Positions 17,084 through 25,890 of a stretch of 64,000 bases of DNA are shown here, piece after piece (positions within the stretch are counted from its first letter, which is position 1; the number at the start of each line of letters is the position of its first letter). The notes below the pieces were generated by a model. That model saw only the letters and a list, made by a program, of their open reading frames with translations, was not told the DNA's origin and ran no database searches. Both the position numbers and the translations under genes were made by a program. Origin of the DNA: Streptomyces shenzhenensis (GTDB lineage Bacteria; Actinomycetota; Actinomycetes; Streptomycetales; Streptomycetaceae); contig NZ_PENI01000040.1 in NCBI RefSeq assembly GCF_003688995.1, forward strand, positions 23,664-87,663, written 5' to 3'.

Positions 17084-17518
17084 TCAGAAGAGCAGGTCGT
17101 CCGGGGCCAGGTCGCCGACGACACCGCCGGCCAGGCCGTCGGCGACACCGTCGGCCGCGTCACCGGCGACACCGCCGACGACACCGCCGGCGACATCGCC
17201 GATCGCACCGCCCGCGACACCGTCGACCGCACCGCCCGCGACACCGCCGACCGGGGCGGTGTCCTGCGGCTGGGCCGCGTGCTTGCACCCGTTGTTGGCA
17301 CCGGACGAAAGGGGCTCAAGCCCGAGGATGCTGATGGTGTTCCCGCACACCGTGACCGGAATGTTCAGCGGCAGCTGGAGCAGGTTGCCGGACAGGGCCG
17401 AGGTGCCGTTGCCCGAGTCTCCGGGAGCGGCGGGCGCTGCGGCAGCACCCAGCGCACTGGTCAGGACCAGCGAGGCGGAGGAGGCCCCAAGGACGGCAGC
17501 CGTCATGATCTTGCGCAC
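17084..17518 (-). CDS. Chaplin-like secreted protein with Gly/Ala/Val/Asp tail
   Basis: A 144-residue secreted protein. The signal peptide (RKIMTAAVLGASSASLVL ending near GAAAA) is followed by one chaplin-like domain: SALSGNLLQLPLNIPVTVCG, then NTISILGLEPL, ending in a second cysteine (GANNGC). Unlike short chaplins it has a C-terminal extension of about 55 residues built from repeats such as GGVAGGAVDGVAGG. GTG 17518 follows GGAGA. Probably assembles on aerial hyphae or spores. The repeat tail is unusual and could extend the amyloid-like surface or act as a spacer (inference). Confidence 0.75.
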   Translation of the reverse strand: MRKIMTAAVLGASSASLVLTSALGAAAAPAAPGDSGNGTSALSGNLLQLPLNIPVTVCGNTISILGLEPLSSGANNGCKHAAQPQDTAPVGGVAGGAVDGVAGGAIGDVAGGVVGGVAGDAADGVADGLAGGVVGDLAPDDLLF

Positions 17519-17980
17519 GGATTGTCTCCAGATCTGGTTGGACGCTTCCTGGCAGGCTGCGTGTCTGTACTCGCTCAAGAAGGCATGCGGAGCACCCGGG
17601 CCGTGGCACGGCCCCGGCAGCCTGTAGTGAAAGAGAGGCCACGAGAGGGGTTATGACGCGGGGCGGCAACGTAGGTTGACGTCTATCCGGTTCACTGCCG
17701 TACCGGCCCGAATGCCAGGGGTTCACACCACCCGTTCGGCGCAAGTGTGGTTTCCCGCGAAGGCCATCGGCGTTGTGCGGGGAGAACCGCGGGATCCCCT
17801 GCCATGGCGCGGCAGGGGACCCCGTAAGGTGAAACTTCCTCAGCTCCCCATGACGGCCGGCAATTGGTTCCCGCGGCGCGTTACCCGGCCGCCGGGTCAC
17901 CCTGTGGCCGGGTGAATACGGTGACGGCTCGGCCGCGTGTCACAGGGCCTCCGGAGAAAGGGTATTCTGGGCGCGTCCTG
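17519..17980. other. Intergenic region upstream of chaplin and tRNA
   Basis: No protein-coding potential seen. The part near 17519-17640 should contain the chaplin promoter and leader. No clear repeats were identified. Confidence 0.5.
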
Positions 17981-18062
17981 GGGAGTGTGGCGGAACTGGA
18001 AGACGCGCCGGATTCAAGTCCCGGTGTCCTGTGGCGTGAGGGTTCGAATCCCTCCACTCCTA
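17981..18062 (+). tRNA. tRNA-Leu (anticodon CAA)
   Basis: An 82-base class II tRNA. Acceptor arms GGGAGTG (17981-17987) and CACTCCT (18055-18061) pair with one G-U; D arm region GGCGGAACTGGAAGACG; anticodon loop TTCAAGT with CAA at 18015-18017; a long variable arm; T arm GAGGGTTCGAATCCCTC. CCA is not encoded. The last anticodon-stem pair is an A-C mismatch. It decodes UUG, an uncommon leucine codon in high-GC genomes. Confidence 0.9.
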
Positions 18063-18075
18063 CTTCGACGGATTC

Positions 18076-18112
18076 CCGCGAGCTGTGGGTGAATATGCCC
18101 GCAGACTCGCGG
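18076..18112 (+). terminator. Long hairpin after tRNA-Leu
   Basis: Arms CCGCGAGCTGTGGG (18076-18089) and CCCGCAG-A-CTCGCGG (18098-18112) form a 14-bp stem with one bulged A and one G-U pair; loop of eight bases. It starts 14 bases after the tRNA end, so it is likely a processing or termination signal. Confidence 0.6.
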
Positions 18113-18178
18113 TTTCGCGGCTGCGTCGCTGGTGACCGCAGGACGCTCCGGATCCCGGCTGCTGGCTGGATGATCTGA

Positions 18179-18201
18179 AAAAGGCCTTTGCAGCGCCTTT
18201 T
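18179..18201 (+). terminator. Rho-independent terminator
   Basis: AAAAGGC (18179-18185) pairs with GCCTTTT (18195-18201) around a nine-base loop, with A-rich and T-rich flanks. It is a compact bidirectional terminator downstream of the tRNA. Confidence 0.65.
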
Positions 18202-18622
18202 CATTCCCGTGGTGACATATCACATGCGATACGTAGGCGCGGAGTCGCCGATGGCAGCGGAAGACTGAGTTCCGTTCAGTATGGCAGCGCGAGGCGGCCG
18301 TCACCTATATCTCCGGCGGGAGCACTGAAGGTCGCTCACGGCCACATACTCCGGCCGGTTCGGGGAACGCTCAGAGCGACCGTACGGCCAGGCCAAAAGA
18401 ATCAAGGTTCACGTCGGGCGCCGTGGCCAAATATCGCCAGTACGCTTGTCTGATCTTGACGGAAAGAGATCGGCGTTGTGTTGACAAGTAAATCACTCGG
18501 GAGGGTGTATTACCCGATACGGTGAACTTGGCGCGAAACCCCGTGGGTCCGGACCGTGGCCACCCCTCTGCGAGGTAGGTTGATGGCTGCTCAATTTTCC
18601 ACGCCGACTTGAGGGGGATCCC
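18202..18622. other. Intergenic region, promoter-like sequence
   Basis: No gene seen. A TTGACA at 18481-18486 followed by TATTAC at 18508-18513 resembles a housekeeping promoter with a long spacer, directed at the small gene at 18623 and the ATPase operon beyond. The remainder shows nothing recognisable. Confidence 0.35.
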
Positions 18623-18961
18623 TTGGGGAGCCCAACGCACCGGGGCCCTGACCGACGCCCGGGTCTCACATCCGGGGAAATCGCCCGGATGTCAGGTACG
18701 GTCACGCGGCCCACGGTCGCTTCGGTGGCGACGACCGCCGGAGTGCCGGGACATGGAGTCCGCAGAGGGATCTCCCAGGAGAACGGCCGGCGCATGGCGG
18801 CCGCGATGTCCGTCGGCCTGCTGACCGAACGTTCCGCGCGATGCATCGCCGAGGATCCGCAGGCGGTCATCAGGGCGGCACAGGAGCTGCAGGCCCTGGT
18901 GTGGGAGATCATGCGCGCCAGATTCGAGGAAGAAAGCGCTGACACAACGGCAATTGCCTAG
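18623..18961 (+). CDS. Small helical protein, unknown
   Basis: A 112-residue ORF with a TTG start after GAGGGGGA. The second half (GRRMAAAMSVGLLTERSARC and EDPQAVIRAAQELQALVW) has strong amphipathic-helix periodicity and ends in an acidic segment. No family recognised. A shorter start at ATG 18689 is possible. It lies upstream of the ATPase pair at 19100-21531, separated by 138 bases, and may belong to the same accessory unit. Confidence 0.45.
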   Translation: MGSPTHRGPDRRPGLTSGEIARMSGTVTRPTVASVATTAGVPGHGVRRGISQENGRRMAAAMSVGLLTERSARCIAEDPQAVIRAAQELQALVWEIMRARFEEESADTTAIA

Positions 18962-19099
18962 GTAGGAAGACACCGGCCCGGCCGCACCTCAGCCAAAGAA
19001 GCATCCGAGCCGGTGTCCACAGATAGTTCGCTCACCGGGCCCATGTTCGGTCATGGGACGCAAAGGTGACGAACCACTGCTAGGGGAAAGAGAATACCC

Positions 19100-19555
19100 A
19101 TGTCTGCGGCAATTCGGGGGAGCGGACTGCCAAGTCTCCTCAACGTCACTTTCACGGCATCTCCGCATCAAGACGGAGGAACTGGGCCCGCCATGACGGC
19201 CGTTCCCGGATGTCATGGCTGGTGGTATGCAGTTCCGACGGAGCGTCAGGAGAGCGGGGTCTGGAACCGATCCGGAGATCGGACGGTGCAAGTTCTCACC
19301 TGGTGCCCGGAAGTACTCGCCAGGCTCGCGGCACTGGACGCCGACGGCACCTGCCACCGGCAGCACTTCGTGGTCCGGGTGAACCAGCAGCTGGCCCTGC
19401 TCTGCGACCGGGACCTCCCGGACGGAAAAGGCTGGGAGCAGTTCACGGCCATCGACATCTGGGAGAGCCTCGCCCTCAAGGACCTCCTGGCCGACATCGT
19501 CCACGACCAGGCCCGGCAGCTCCCCCGGATCGTCGTCCGGGAGGAGGACCGGTGA
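19100..19555 (+). CDS. Stand-alone paralogue of the N-terminal domain of the downstream ATPase
   Basis: A 151-residue protein. From about residue 38 it aligns along its length with residues 57-168 of the next protein: GWWYAVPTE versus GWYYEAHED, a GVW/TVW step, VLTWCPEVLARL versus VLDWAPYVSERL, DGKGWEQF versus ADGWNDF, and DQARQLPR versus DQGKRLPR. The stop overlaps the ATPase GTG (GTGA). No known domain. Likely a duplicated recognition or assembly domain that works with the ATPase (inference). Confidence 0.7.
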   Translation: MSAAIRGSGLPSLLNVTFTASPHQDGGTGPAMTAVPGCHGWWYAVPTERQESGVWNRSGDRTVQVLTWCPEVLARLAALDADGTCHRQHFVVRVNQQLALLCDRDLPDGKGWEQFTAIDIWESLALKDLLADIVHDQARQLPRIVVREEDR

Positions 19556-21531
19556 CGGTCGAGACCCTCGCAGGCGACGTGTCCGCGGCACCGTACGCCG
19601 GCTACGCGCGGGGCAGGGAAGCGGAGCAACTCGCGCACGGCGGCCGGGACCACCTCGCCCCGGTCCCGGACGGGGAGGGGGACCCCGGCGACGGACCCCC
19701 GGGCCGCCCGGTCATCGGATCCGCCGGCTGGTACTACGAGGCCCATGAGGACCACGGCACGGTCTGGAAGGCCAGCCGCGGCAAGGAGGCCGGCTGGGAC
19801 GTCGTCCTGGACTGGGCGCCCTACGTCTCCGAACGCCTGGTGCTGATCGGCGAGGACGGCAAGTCCGCCGGTCGCTACTACACCATCACCATCGGAGCGG
19901 ACACCCTCACCAAGAGCCTCTCGGACCTGCGCACCGCCGACGGCTGGAACGACTTCAGCGACGACAGCGGCGCCGCTTCGCGCGCCATCCGCGAAGTCCT
20001 CATCAACATCATCACCGACCAGGGCAAGCGCCTGCCCCGTACCCCCGTGGTGGCCCACACCGGCTGGCACCGCCTGCCGGTGGCCGGCCTGACCTATGTG
20101 TACGCGGATGGCCGCAGCTACCCCAGCACCGGCTCCGTCCGTGTCATCGGCGCCCCGGAACCCCTGCGGCAGGCCGCCGCCCCCCTCGAACGCACCGCCA
20201 CGGACGAGGAGTGCCGCCGGGCGGTCGACGACATCGCCACCCACGGCTGGGCCTCCCTGATGACCCTGGCGGTCGGGGCCCGTTCCCTCGCCTACTCGCT
20301 GCGCCCGGTCTCCGCGGCCTTCGTGCTCGACGCCTCACCCAACTCGGGCAAGACCTCGGCCGCCAACACCGCGCGCAGTCTCCTTCTCACCTCCCGGCCC
20401 CACGCCTGGCCCCCGGTGCCGACCAAGGGCATGAGCAGCACCGCCACGGACATCGAGTGCGCACTCGATTTCGAGGGGGACATCCCGACCCTCCTCGACG
20501 ACATCCCCCTCACCCGGGCGTCGTCCGCCGCGCAGATGCGCGACATGGAGAAGAAGCTCGAACTCGTGATCCGCGCGGCAGGGAACGCGACGGAGATCAA
20601 GGGCCGGCGCAACCGCGATCTGACGGCCAGGCCGGCCAACCGGATCCGTTCCATTCCCGTCATCGCCGCCCAGATGCTGCCCCCCACCATGCAGGAATCC
20701 CTGTACCGGCGCTCGGTGGTCATCTACCTCTCGCGGGACGGCGGCGAAGTCGACTGGCGCTGGTACAAATCCGGCGGCGGACAGAGCCTCACCGTTCCCC
20801 TTCGCACCCTCGGCGACCGGATCATCGCCCATCTCCACGCCCTGCCGGACGCCGACAGCTACCTCGCGGAGCTGGAGAAACAGGCCCACGAACGGCTCAG
20901 CCCCCATGTGGACGCGGTCCTGCCGGAGCCGGGCGACACGATGGACGGCGTCATCACCGCCGCGGCCGCCATGCTGTCGGGCCTCGGTCTGGTCGCGGCG
21001 GTCACCGGCACGAGCATGTCCGACCTGGTCGATGTCGTGGCCGCGCCGCTCGCCGCCTCGCTCGCCCGGCAGGCCGCCTGCATGGACGCGCAGAGCACCG
21101 CCCAGGACGGAGTGGCCACCGCCGTCGGCGAGGTCCTGCGCAGGGCCTTCTCGCGGGGGCGGCTGCACATCCGGGACGAGAAGGGCGTCGTACGCCCCGC
21201 GGTTTCCGGGCAGGTGGAACAGGACCAGGGCCTGGTCCGCAAGCGGGACGGCAGCGGCTGGGAGGGCAAGGGGCCCGCCGCCTACTGGCTTCCCCAGCGC
21301 GGCCCGGCCCTGGGCATCACCACCAAGAACCTCAACATGCTGCTCAAGGCCAGCGGGGACTCCCGGGTGAACTGCTACGTCGACCGTTCCCTGCCCGACG
21401 CCCTGCTCCAGGCCGACGCGATCCTGCGGAACAACAGCCAGAAGGACCGGATCGCCTCCCACCGTGTGCGCGTGGGCACGGAGAACCTGCGGCTTCTGCT
21501 CCTGAAACCGGACCTGATCTGGGACTTCTAG
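19552..21531 (+). CDS. DUF927-like P-loop ATPase (putative accessory-element replication helicase)
   Basis: A 659-residue protein. The N-terminal domain (about 57-168) is shared with the preceding small protein. A P-loop ASPNSGKT (about 261-268) is followed by a Walker B-like stretch TLLDDIPL and an Arg-rich region; this arrangement resembles DUF927/SF3-type helicases of plasmids and phages. It differs from the Prim-Pol-linked helicases in this window. GTG 19552 has GAGGAGGA upstream and overlaps the previous stop, so the pair is coupled. No integrase or relaxase is adjacent. Function as a replication ATPase is inferred from fold and context. Confidence 0.7.
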   Translation: MTVETLAGDVSAAPYAGYARGREAEQLAHGGRDHLAPVPDGEGDPGDGPPGRPVIGSAGWYYEAHEDHGTVWKASRGKEAGWDVVLDWAPYVSERLVLIGEDGKSAGRYYTITIGADTLTKSLSDLRTADGWNDFSDDSGAASRAIREVLINIITDQGKRLPRTPVVAHTGWHRLPVAGLTYVYADGRSYPSTGSVRVIGAPEPLRQAAAPLERTATDEECRRAVDDIATHGWASLMTLAVGARSLAYSLRPVSAAFVLDASPNSGKTSAANTARSLLLTSRPHAWPPVPTKGMSSTATDIECALDFEGDIPTLLDDIPLTRASSAAQMRDMEKKLELVIRAAGNATEIKGRRNRDLTARPANRIRSIPVIAAQMLPPTMQESLYRRSVVIYLSRDGGEVDWRWYKSGGGQSLTVPLRTLGDRIIAHLHALPDADSYLAELEKQAHERLSPHVDAVLPEPGDTMDGVITAAAAMLSGLGLVAAVTGTSMSDLVDVVAAPLAASLARQAACMDAQSTAQDGVATAVGEVLRRAFSRGRLHIRDEKGVVRPAVSGQVEQDQGLVRKRDGSGWEGKGPAAYWLPQRGPALGITTKNLNMLLKASGDSRVNCYVDRSLPDALLQADAILRNNSQKDRIASHRVRVGTENLRLLLLKPDLIWDF

Positions 21532-21544
21532 ACGGAGAGCGGAG

Positions 21545-21590
21545 CCGTGACCTCCTGCTGCAGCCCTGACACCGCAGCAGGAGGTCACGG
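21545..21590. terminator. Bidirectional terminator (17-bp stem)
   Basis: Arms 21545-21561 and 21574-21590 are perfectly complementary over 17 bp (contain CCTCCTGCTGC/GCAGCAGGAGG) with a 12-base loop. It lies 13 bases after the ATPase stop and before the end of the convergent gene at 21618, serving both. Confidence 0.8.
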
Positions 21591-21617
21591 GGCAGGAGGG
21601 GCCGGCACCGGCTGCCG

Positions 21618-22436
21618 CTACAGGTGCTGGTCGCGTTGGTCCTCCTGTTCGACGGCGAGGAGGCGTGCGCGGCAGTGCCGTTGCACGCTGCGGTGGTCTC
21701 CCGGCGTCCTCAGCGTCAGATCCTGCGCGAGGCTGTGGGCGACGTCGTGGGGTCCGGAAAGGGGTGCGGTGATTTCGGTGTACTCCAACAAGTCCTTCAG
21801 GGCGCGCAGTTCACTGTGCCGGATGGGCAGGAAGAGGACCCGGTCGTCTCCGGAGGCCAGCGCTTTGAGGACGCGGTCGCGGTAGGCGGCGCCCTGCGCC
21901 TCCACGAAGCGGTACTCATGGTTCGTCTGGGCGAGCGGGGTGTGCTGCGCTCCGGGCGCAAACCTGGTGAAACCGGCCGCGAGCTCGTGCAGATGATCGC
22001 CGGAGGTGCGATAACAAGGGCGTTCACTGCTTCCGGCCGTGTCGGGATCGACGCGAACGGCGGAGACGAACGCGGCCACCCGGTCGGGAGAGGGCAGCAG
22101 GCCCGCGTCGAGCCAGCGGGCGTACTCGGAAGGGGAACCGGCGCCCGTTTCATGGTGGATGGTCCGATAACACCAGCCCGACGTGCCCACCCAGTGCAGG
22201 AAGGACTCCGCCGGCCCGTTGAGACTGGTCTGGAAGGCCTTCTGGAAGTGAATGCTCCCCTCGATATCGTTGTCATCGATCAACCGCTCGTCGTCGGCGG
22301 CATAGGCATAGAGAGACGTGATCGGCAGTCCGTCGGCGAGAAGCCGCTCCGCCACGGCGGCCAGGTAGTGGCCGACACCGGTTTCGAGTTTTTCCTTGAG
22401 GCCCTTCCAGCTCGCATCCTTCGTGGTCTCTCTCAT
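21618..22436 (-). CDS. Conserved-looking hypothetical protein
   Basis: A 272-residue soluble protein. ATG 22436 has a strong GGGAGGA. Features: helical N-terminus (ETGVGHYLAAVAERLLADG), an aromatic-rich middle (SFLHWVGTSGWCYRTIHHE), and a charged C-terminus. No family recognised and no transmembrane segments. It runs left, convergent with the ATPase, and follows the TetR gene at 22552 in the same direction (115-base gap), so it may be co-transcribed with and controlled by that regulator. Confidence 0.6.
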   Translation of the reverse strand: MRETTKDASWKGLKEKLETGVGHYLAAVAERLLADGLPITSLYAYAADDERLIDDNDIEGSIHFQKAFQTSLNGPAESFLHWVGTSGWCYRTIHHETGAGSPSEYARWLDAGLLPSPDRVAAFVSAVRVDPDTAGSSERPCYRTSGDHLHELAAGFTRFAPGAQHTPLAQTNHEYRFVEAQGAAYRDRVLKALASGDDRVLFLPIRHSELRALKDLLEYTEITAPLSGPHDVAHSLAQDLTLRTPGDHRSVQRHCRARLLAVEQEDQRDQHL

Positions 22437-22551
22437 GCGGTTCCTCCCGGTGCGCATTCGGTGATCGATGGGGGCTGTCCGACCGGAGCCGGAAAGATAC
22501 CGGTGGGTCGGTCTGTTCATGGGAGCCTCCAGAGCTTCGGCGGATGCCCCG

Positions 22552-23190
22552 TCAGAAGCGGTTCGAGACAGGGGCCAGCCACAGGCCGACGATCGCATCG
22601 ATCAGGCCGGCGCTGGTGTCGTGCCAACTCGGGCGGGACGAGGGCGTGTTGTCGGCCAGGGCGCTCTCACGCTCCGCGCACATGTGCACGATCAGCTGGA
22701 GAGCCATGCCGACGCGCTCGGCGTGCACCTGGGCCGGCAGATCCATGCGGCATCGGCGCAGCCCTTCGAGGACGCGGTGCAGCGCGGGGGAGTGGTGCGC
22801 CTCCCGGTCCGCGATGTCGCGCAGCGCGGGATCGATCATCACCTGCGCGCAGAACCGGGCGTACCAGCTGGGGCTGCCCAGGGCTGTCAGGTGTTCGGTG
22901 ACCGGTTGCACGAGGCAGGCCACCCAGTCCCGTACGTCCCCGGAGTCGCCGGTCTCGGCCAGCAGGCGCACGCGGATCCGCTCGATGCTCTCGCCGTGGG
23001 TGCGGACGATCGCCCGCACGAGGTCGGCCCTGGAACCGAAGCGGTGGTCGGCGGCGCCGTGCGTGAGCGGCTCGCCGCCCTGGCGGTGGGCGAACGCGGG
23101 GACCCTGCGCTCGGCGAACAGCCGCTCGGCCGTCGCCAGGATCATCTCCCGTGTCGCGTCGGCGCGTTCCGCGTGTCCGGCTCGGCCCAC
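22552..23190 (-). CDS. TetR-family regulator with degenerate HTH
   Basis: A 212-residue protein. The first helix (TREMILATAERLFAER) and the helix after the DNA-binding unit (HRFGSRADLVRAIVR) are typical TetR, but the segment between them (AHRQGGEPLTHGAADH) is shortened and has lost the usual recognition-helix pattern (ExAGxGxxxAAVxYHF). The ligand domain looks intact. GTG 23190 follows GGAGGGGAGG. Either it has unusual DNA specificity or it is decaying. Confidence 0.75.
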   Translation of the reverse strand: MGRAGHAERADATREMILATAERLFAERRVPAFAHRQGGEPLTHGAADHRFGSRADLVRAIVRTHGESIERIRVRLLAETGDSGDVRDWVACLVQPVTEHLTALGSPSWYARFCAQVMIDPALRDIADREAHHSPALHRVLEGLRRCRMDLPAQVHAERVGMALQLIVHMCAERESALADNTPSSRPSWHDTSAGLIDAIVGLWLAPVSNRF

Positions 23191-23594
23191 CGCGGTCGCC
23201 TCCCCTCCGGACCTCCCGATGTGCTCGGGTGCCCGAGATCGCCGAACCGCGCAGCGCCGATACGCCAACGAACGCGCGGAACTGCGGTTCGCTGATTGGG
23301 GAGTGCGGCTCGGCCCTCTGGGGAGCGTTGCCTGGAAAGCCCTCATGGACAGATCAACGCGCTACCGACACGGCAGTTACGAGTGAACTCTTTAACTTTT
23401 TTTCAACCGACAAACAGGTCATGAATATGTCATCACTATCGACAGAATGTCAATAGTGGGATTGAGTGGGGGCGGTGTTCCGCCCATGCCTCTGGCGGCC
23501 GGAGACAAAGCGCCATTGCTTCGCTCCGACCGCCTCGGACACGGGTTCCTTCCGCCCCCGGAAAAGGTTACCTGCGCACGGCCGGCAGGCCGTT
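23191..23594. other. Intergenic region between TetR and DUF11 genes
   Basis: AT-rich around 23380-23450 and without coding potential. The adjacent TetR gene starts from here leftward; its promoter should be around 23200-23300. No repeat recognised. Confidence 0.4.
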
Positions 23595-24875
23595 TTACCG
23601 CGCTTCCTCGCCGGTGTTGCGCCGACGGCGGAGGACGACGGTGCCGAGTGCGCTCGCGCCCGCGACGGCGGCCGCACCCACGGCCGGGTCGATGAGCGGG
23701 ACGGGTACCACCTCGGTGGTCGTCTTGGATTCGTTGTTCTCGGGCTTGGGGTCGGGGTCGTTGCCGCGGACGGTGACGGTGTTGTCCAGCACGACACCGC
23801 CGGGGATGGGCGCCATGCCGGTGACGGTGATGGTGGCGCTCTCCCCCACGGGCAGGGCCCCGCCGGTGCAGGACATCTGCGAGCCGGTGATGGTGCAGCC
23901 CGGGGTGGAGGTGGTGGGGTTCTGGAGCAGGGTCGGCAGGGTGTCGTTGACCGTCCAGCCCGAGGAATCGGCCGGGCCGTTGTTCGTCACCACGATCTGG
24001 TAGCTGACCGGAGCGCCCTCGTCGACCTCGAGCGGCGCGACCTTGATCACCTGGAGGTCCGCCCGCGCAACGAAGCACGCGGCGCCGTCGACGGCGCTGG
24101 CCGCGGCCGCCTCCTGCGAGGAGACGAGGGTGAACGTGGGCGCCGCGGCGGCCGGGTTCTTCACGGCGATGCGGTTCAGGGTGCCGCCGTTGTCGAAGAA
24201 GCCCAGGTCGTTGTTGCCGTAGGTGAAGGCGCCGCCGTATCCCTGCTTGGTGGCCGGGACCATGCCGGAGAAGTTGGTGACCTTCCCCGACGCGGGATCG
24301 ATGCGCTGGATGAAGCCGTCGATCGTCGCGCTCCAGAAGTAGCCCGACGCATACGTGATGTCGCCCACGCCGCCGCCCAGCGGAGCGCTCAGCGTCGTCT
24401 TGGAGATGACCGTGCGCTGCTTGATGTCGATCTTGTACAGCGGGGTCTCGTTGCCGGCGACGAAGAAGTCGCCCGCCTTGTCGAAACCGCCGATGTAGTA
24501 GTCCGTGCTGGACGGCAGGCCGGCGATCGCGCCGAGATCCTTCACCGTACCGGTCTTGTTGATCTGCAGGAGGTGGTTGTTGTCGCGGCGCATCGCGAAG
24601 ATGTACTGCGTGTCGGGGTCCACCCCGATGGCGTTGTAGCCCGGACCGGTCGGCCCGAGGGGGGAGAAGTCCACGGTGCCCGGCCCGACCGTACCCGTGT
24701 ACAGCTTGACAGAGGTGGTGGAACCGGCCGACTGGAAGATCTGGCCGTCGCACTCGAAACCGTCGGAGGCCGGCGCCGCGGCGGCCTGCGGCGCGAGGAG
24801 CCCGAGCGAGCCTCCAGTCACACCGCCTACCGTGAGCGCGATTGCAAGTAGCCGACGTGAAAGACGCCTGTTCAT
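23595..24875 (-). CDS. Secreted DUF11 repeat surface protein with C-terminal anchor
   Basis: A 426-residue secreted protein. Signal peptide (MNRRLSRRLLAIALTVGG ending AAAA); a beta-propeller-like region (about 35-260, with NAIGVDPDTQYIFAMRRDNN style repeats, DUF6923-like); a DUF11 domain (about 285-390, VSYQIVVTNNGPADSSGW); then a C-terminal anchor: motif VPLIDPAVGA, hydrophobic helix and RRRR. The same C-terminal motif is in the 53829 protein. It probably sits on the cell surface. A purine-rich GGAAGG lies upstream of the ATG. Confidence 0.82.
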   Translation of the reverse strand: MNRRLSRRLLAIALTVGGVTGGSLGLLAPQAAAAPASDGFECDGQIFQSAGSTTSVKLYTGTVGPGTVDFSPLGPTGPGYNAIGVDPDTQYIFAMRRDNNHLLQINKTGTVKDLGAIAGLPSSTDYYIGGFDKAGDFFVAGNETPLYKIDIKQRTVISKTTLSAPLGGGVGDITYASGYFWSATIDGFIQRIDPASGKVTNFSGMVPATKQGYGGAFTYGNNDLGFFDNGGTLNRIAVKNPAAAAPTFTLVSSQEAAAASAVDGAACFVARADLQVIKVAPLEVDEGAPVSYQIVVTNNGPADSSGWTVNDTLPTLLQNPTTSTPGCTITGSQMSCTGGALPVGESATITVTGMAPIPGGVVLDNTVTVRGNDPDPKPENNESKTTTEVVPVPLIDPAVGAAAVAGASALGTVVLRRRRNTGEEAR

Positions 24876-25005
24876 GTGTCTTACTTGCCTTCCGTCTTCG
24901 GAGGGGACATGCATGTAAGACATGTGTGCTGCCTCTGACGTGACGTACGGCTGATCTGAACAGGTGACGCCCTGTGCACCCGAAGGGCTCAGGTGTCCTG
25001 GCTCG

Positions 25006-25482
25006 TCATGCCCCGTGCGCCGCGGTCGCGATGACGCACCAGACCCAGCCGGCGTCGTCGACGCCCCACGCGTCGGCCAGCGCGTCGACGAGCAGCAGGC
25101 CGCGTCCGTCCTCGTCGAGCAGACCGGGATCGCGGGCCGTCAACGTGTTCACCGGGCCGCTGCGCACTTCGATCCGCACCTCCACCGGGGTGTGCGAGAG
25201 GCGCACGCCGACCTGGCTGCCGGATCCGTGCTGGATCGCGTTGGTGACCAGCTCGCTCAGGAGCAGCCGTACGGAGTCGTCGAACCGCTCCAGCCCCCAG
25301 TTCCGCAGCTGCGCGCCGCAGATCCGCCGGACCTCGCCCACCCGTACGAGGTCCTGGGCCGGGGGATTCTCGGCCGCTGCGACCGGGGTGCGCGGAAAGA
25401 CGAGGGCGATACGCCCGCAGACTGTCTGGTCGGTTTCGGGCAGTGTGAGCCGCTCGATCCGACCGGTCGCGGTGGGGAGCAT
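25006..25482 (-). CDS. RsbW-like HATPase regulator
   Basis: A 158-residue GHKL-type ATPase with N-box LLLSELVTNAIQHGSG and G-box DEDGRGLLLVDALADAWG. ATG 25482 follows GGGAGG. The family in Streptomyces includes anti-sigma factor kinases and small histidine-kinase-like proteins; no sigma or antagonist gene is next to it. The divergent reading frame at 25606 could be a partner but is unsupported. Confidence 0.87.
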   Translation of the reverse strand: MLPTATGRIERLTLPETDQTVCGRIALVFPRTPVAAAENPPAQDLVRVGEVRRICGAQLRNWGLERFDDSVRLLLSELVTNAIQHGSGSQVGVRLSHTPVEVRIEVRSGPVNTLTARDPGLLDEDGRGLLLVDALADAWGVDDAGWVWCVIATAAHGA

Positions 25483-25605
25483 TATCTGCCGCCTCCCGTC
25501 CGGGGGCCCGGCTCGAAGCCCAGCCGATCGCCGGCCGCCACCTTGCTGCCTAAGCCGCGGACGGTCGTACAGGGGTCGTCCGGCAACGACGCACACAGCA
25601 GGTGA

Positions 25606-25890
25606 ATGCCTGACATCTGGAGCTCCCACGAGCAGGACGGAGAAGGGCACTCAATATACGCGGCTGTTAAGCGTGCGGGCATGCGCTTCCGTGATGCCGG
25701 GTCAACTGTCAGGTGCGGGTCATTCAATTCTGGCGAACTGGTGTTCCTGGCACCGGAAGAATTCCGAGAAAAGGGAAACTCGGCATTCGCGAGGGTGAAG
25801 ATCCACGAGTTCTCGGTCCGCGGACATGTCATGCGGTTACTCTGTCCCGGATGCCCGAACAGCTGTCCGCTCATCGCCACCGGAGGGTGA
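25606..25890 (+). CDS. Possible small protein, doubtful
   Basis: A 94-residue frame divergent from the ATPase gene, in DNA with lower GC than its surroundings. It contains ELVFLAPEEFREKG and a C-terminal CPGCPNSC cysteine cluster. It superficially recalls DUF397 proteins that often accompany such ATPases, but the match is weak and the AGGTGA upstream is too close to the ATG. Listed because the frame is open and compositionally distinct. Confidence 0.25.
   Translation: MPDIWSSHEQDGEGHSIYAAVKRAGMRFRDAGSTVRCGSFNSGELVFLAPEEFREKGNSAFARVKIHEFSVRGHVMRLLCPGCPNSCPLIATGG

Noticed and set aside
17981..18112. Integrative element attachment site at tRNA-Leu
   Set aside because: No second copy of the tRNA 3' end and no integrase gene seen in the window.
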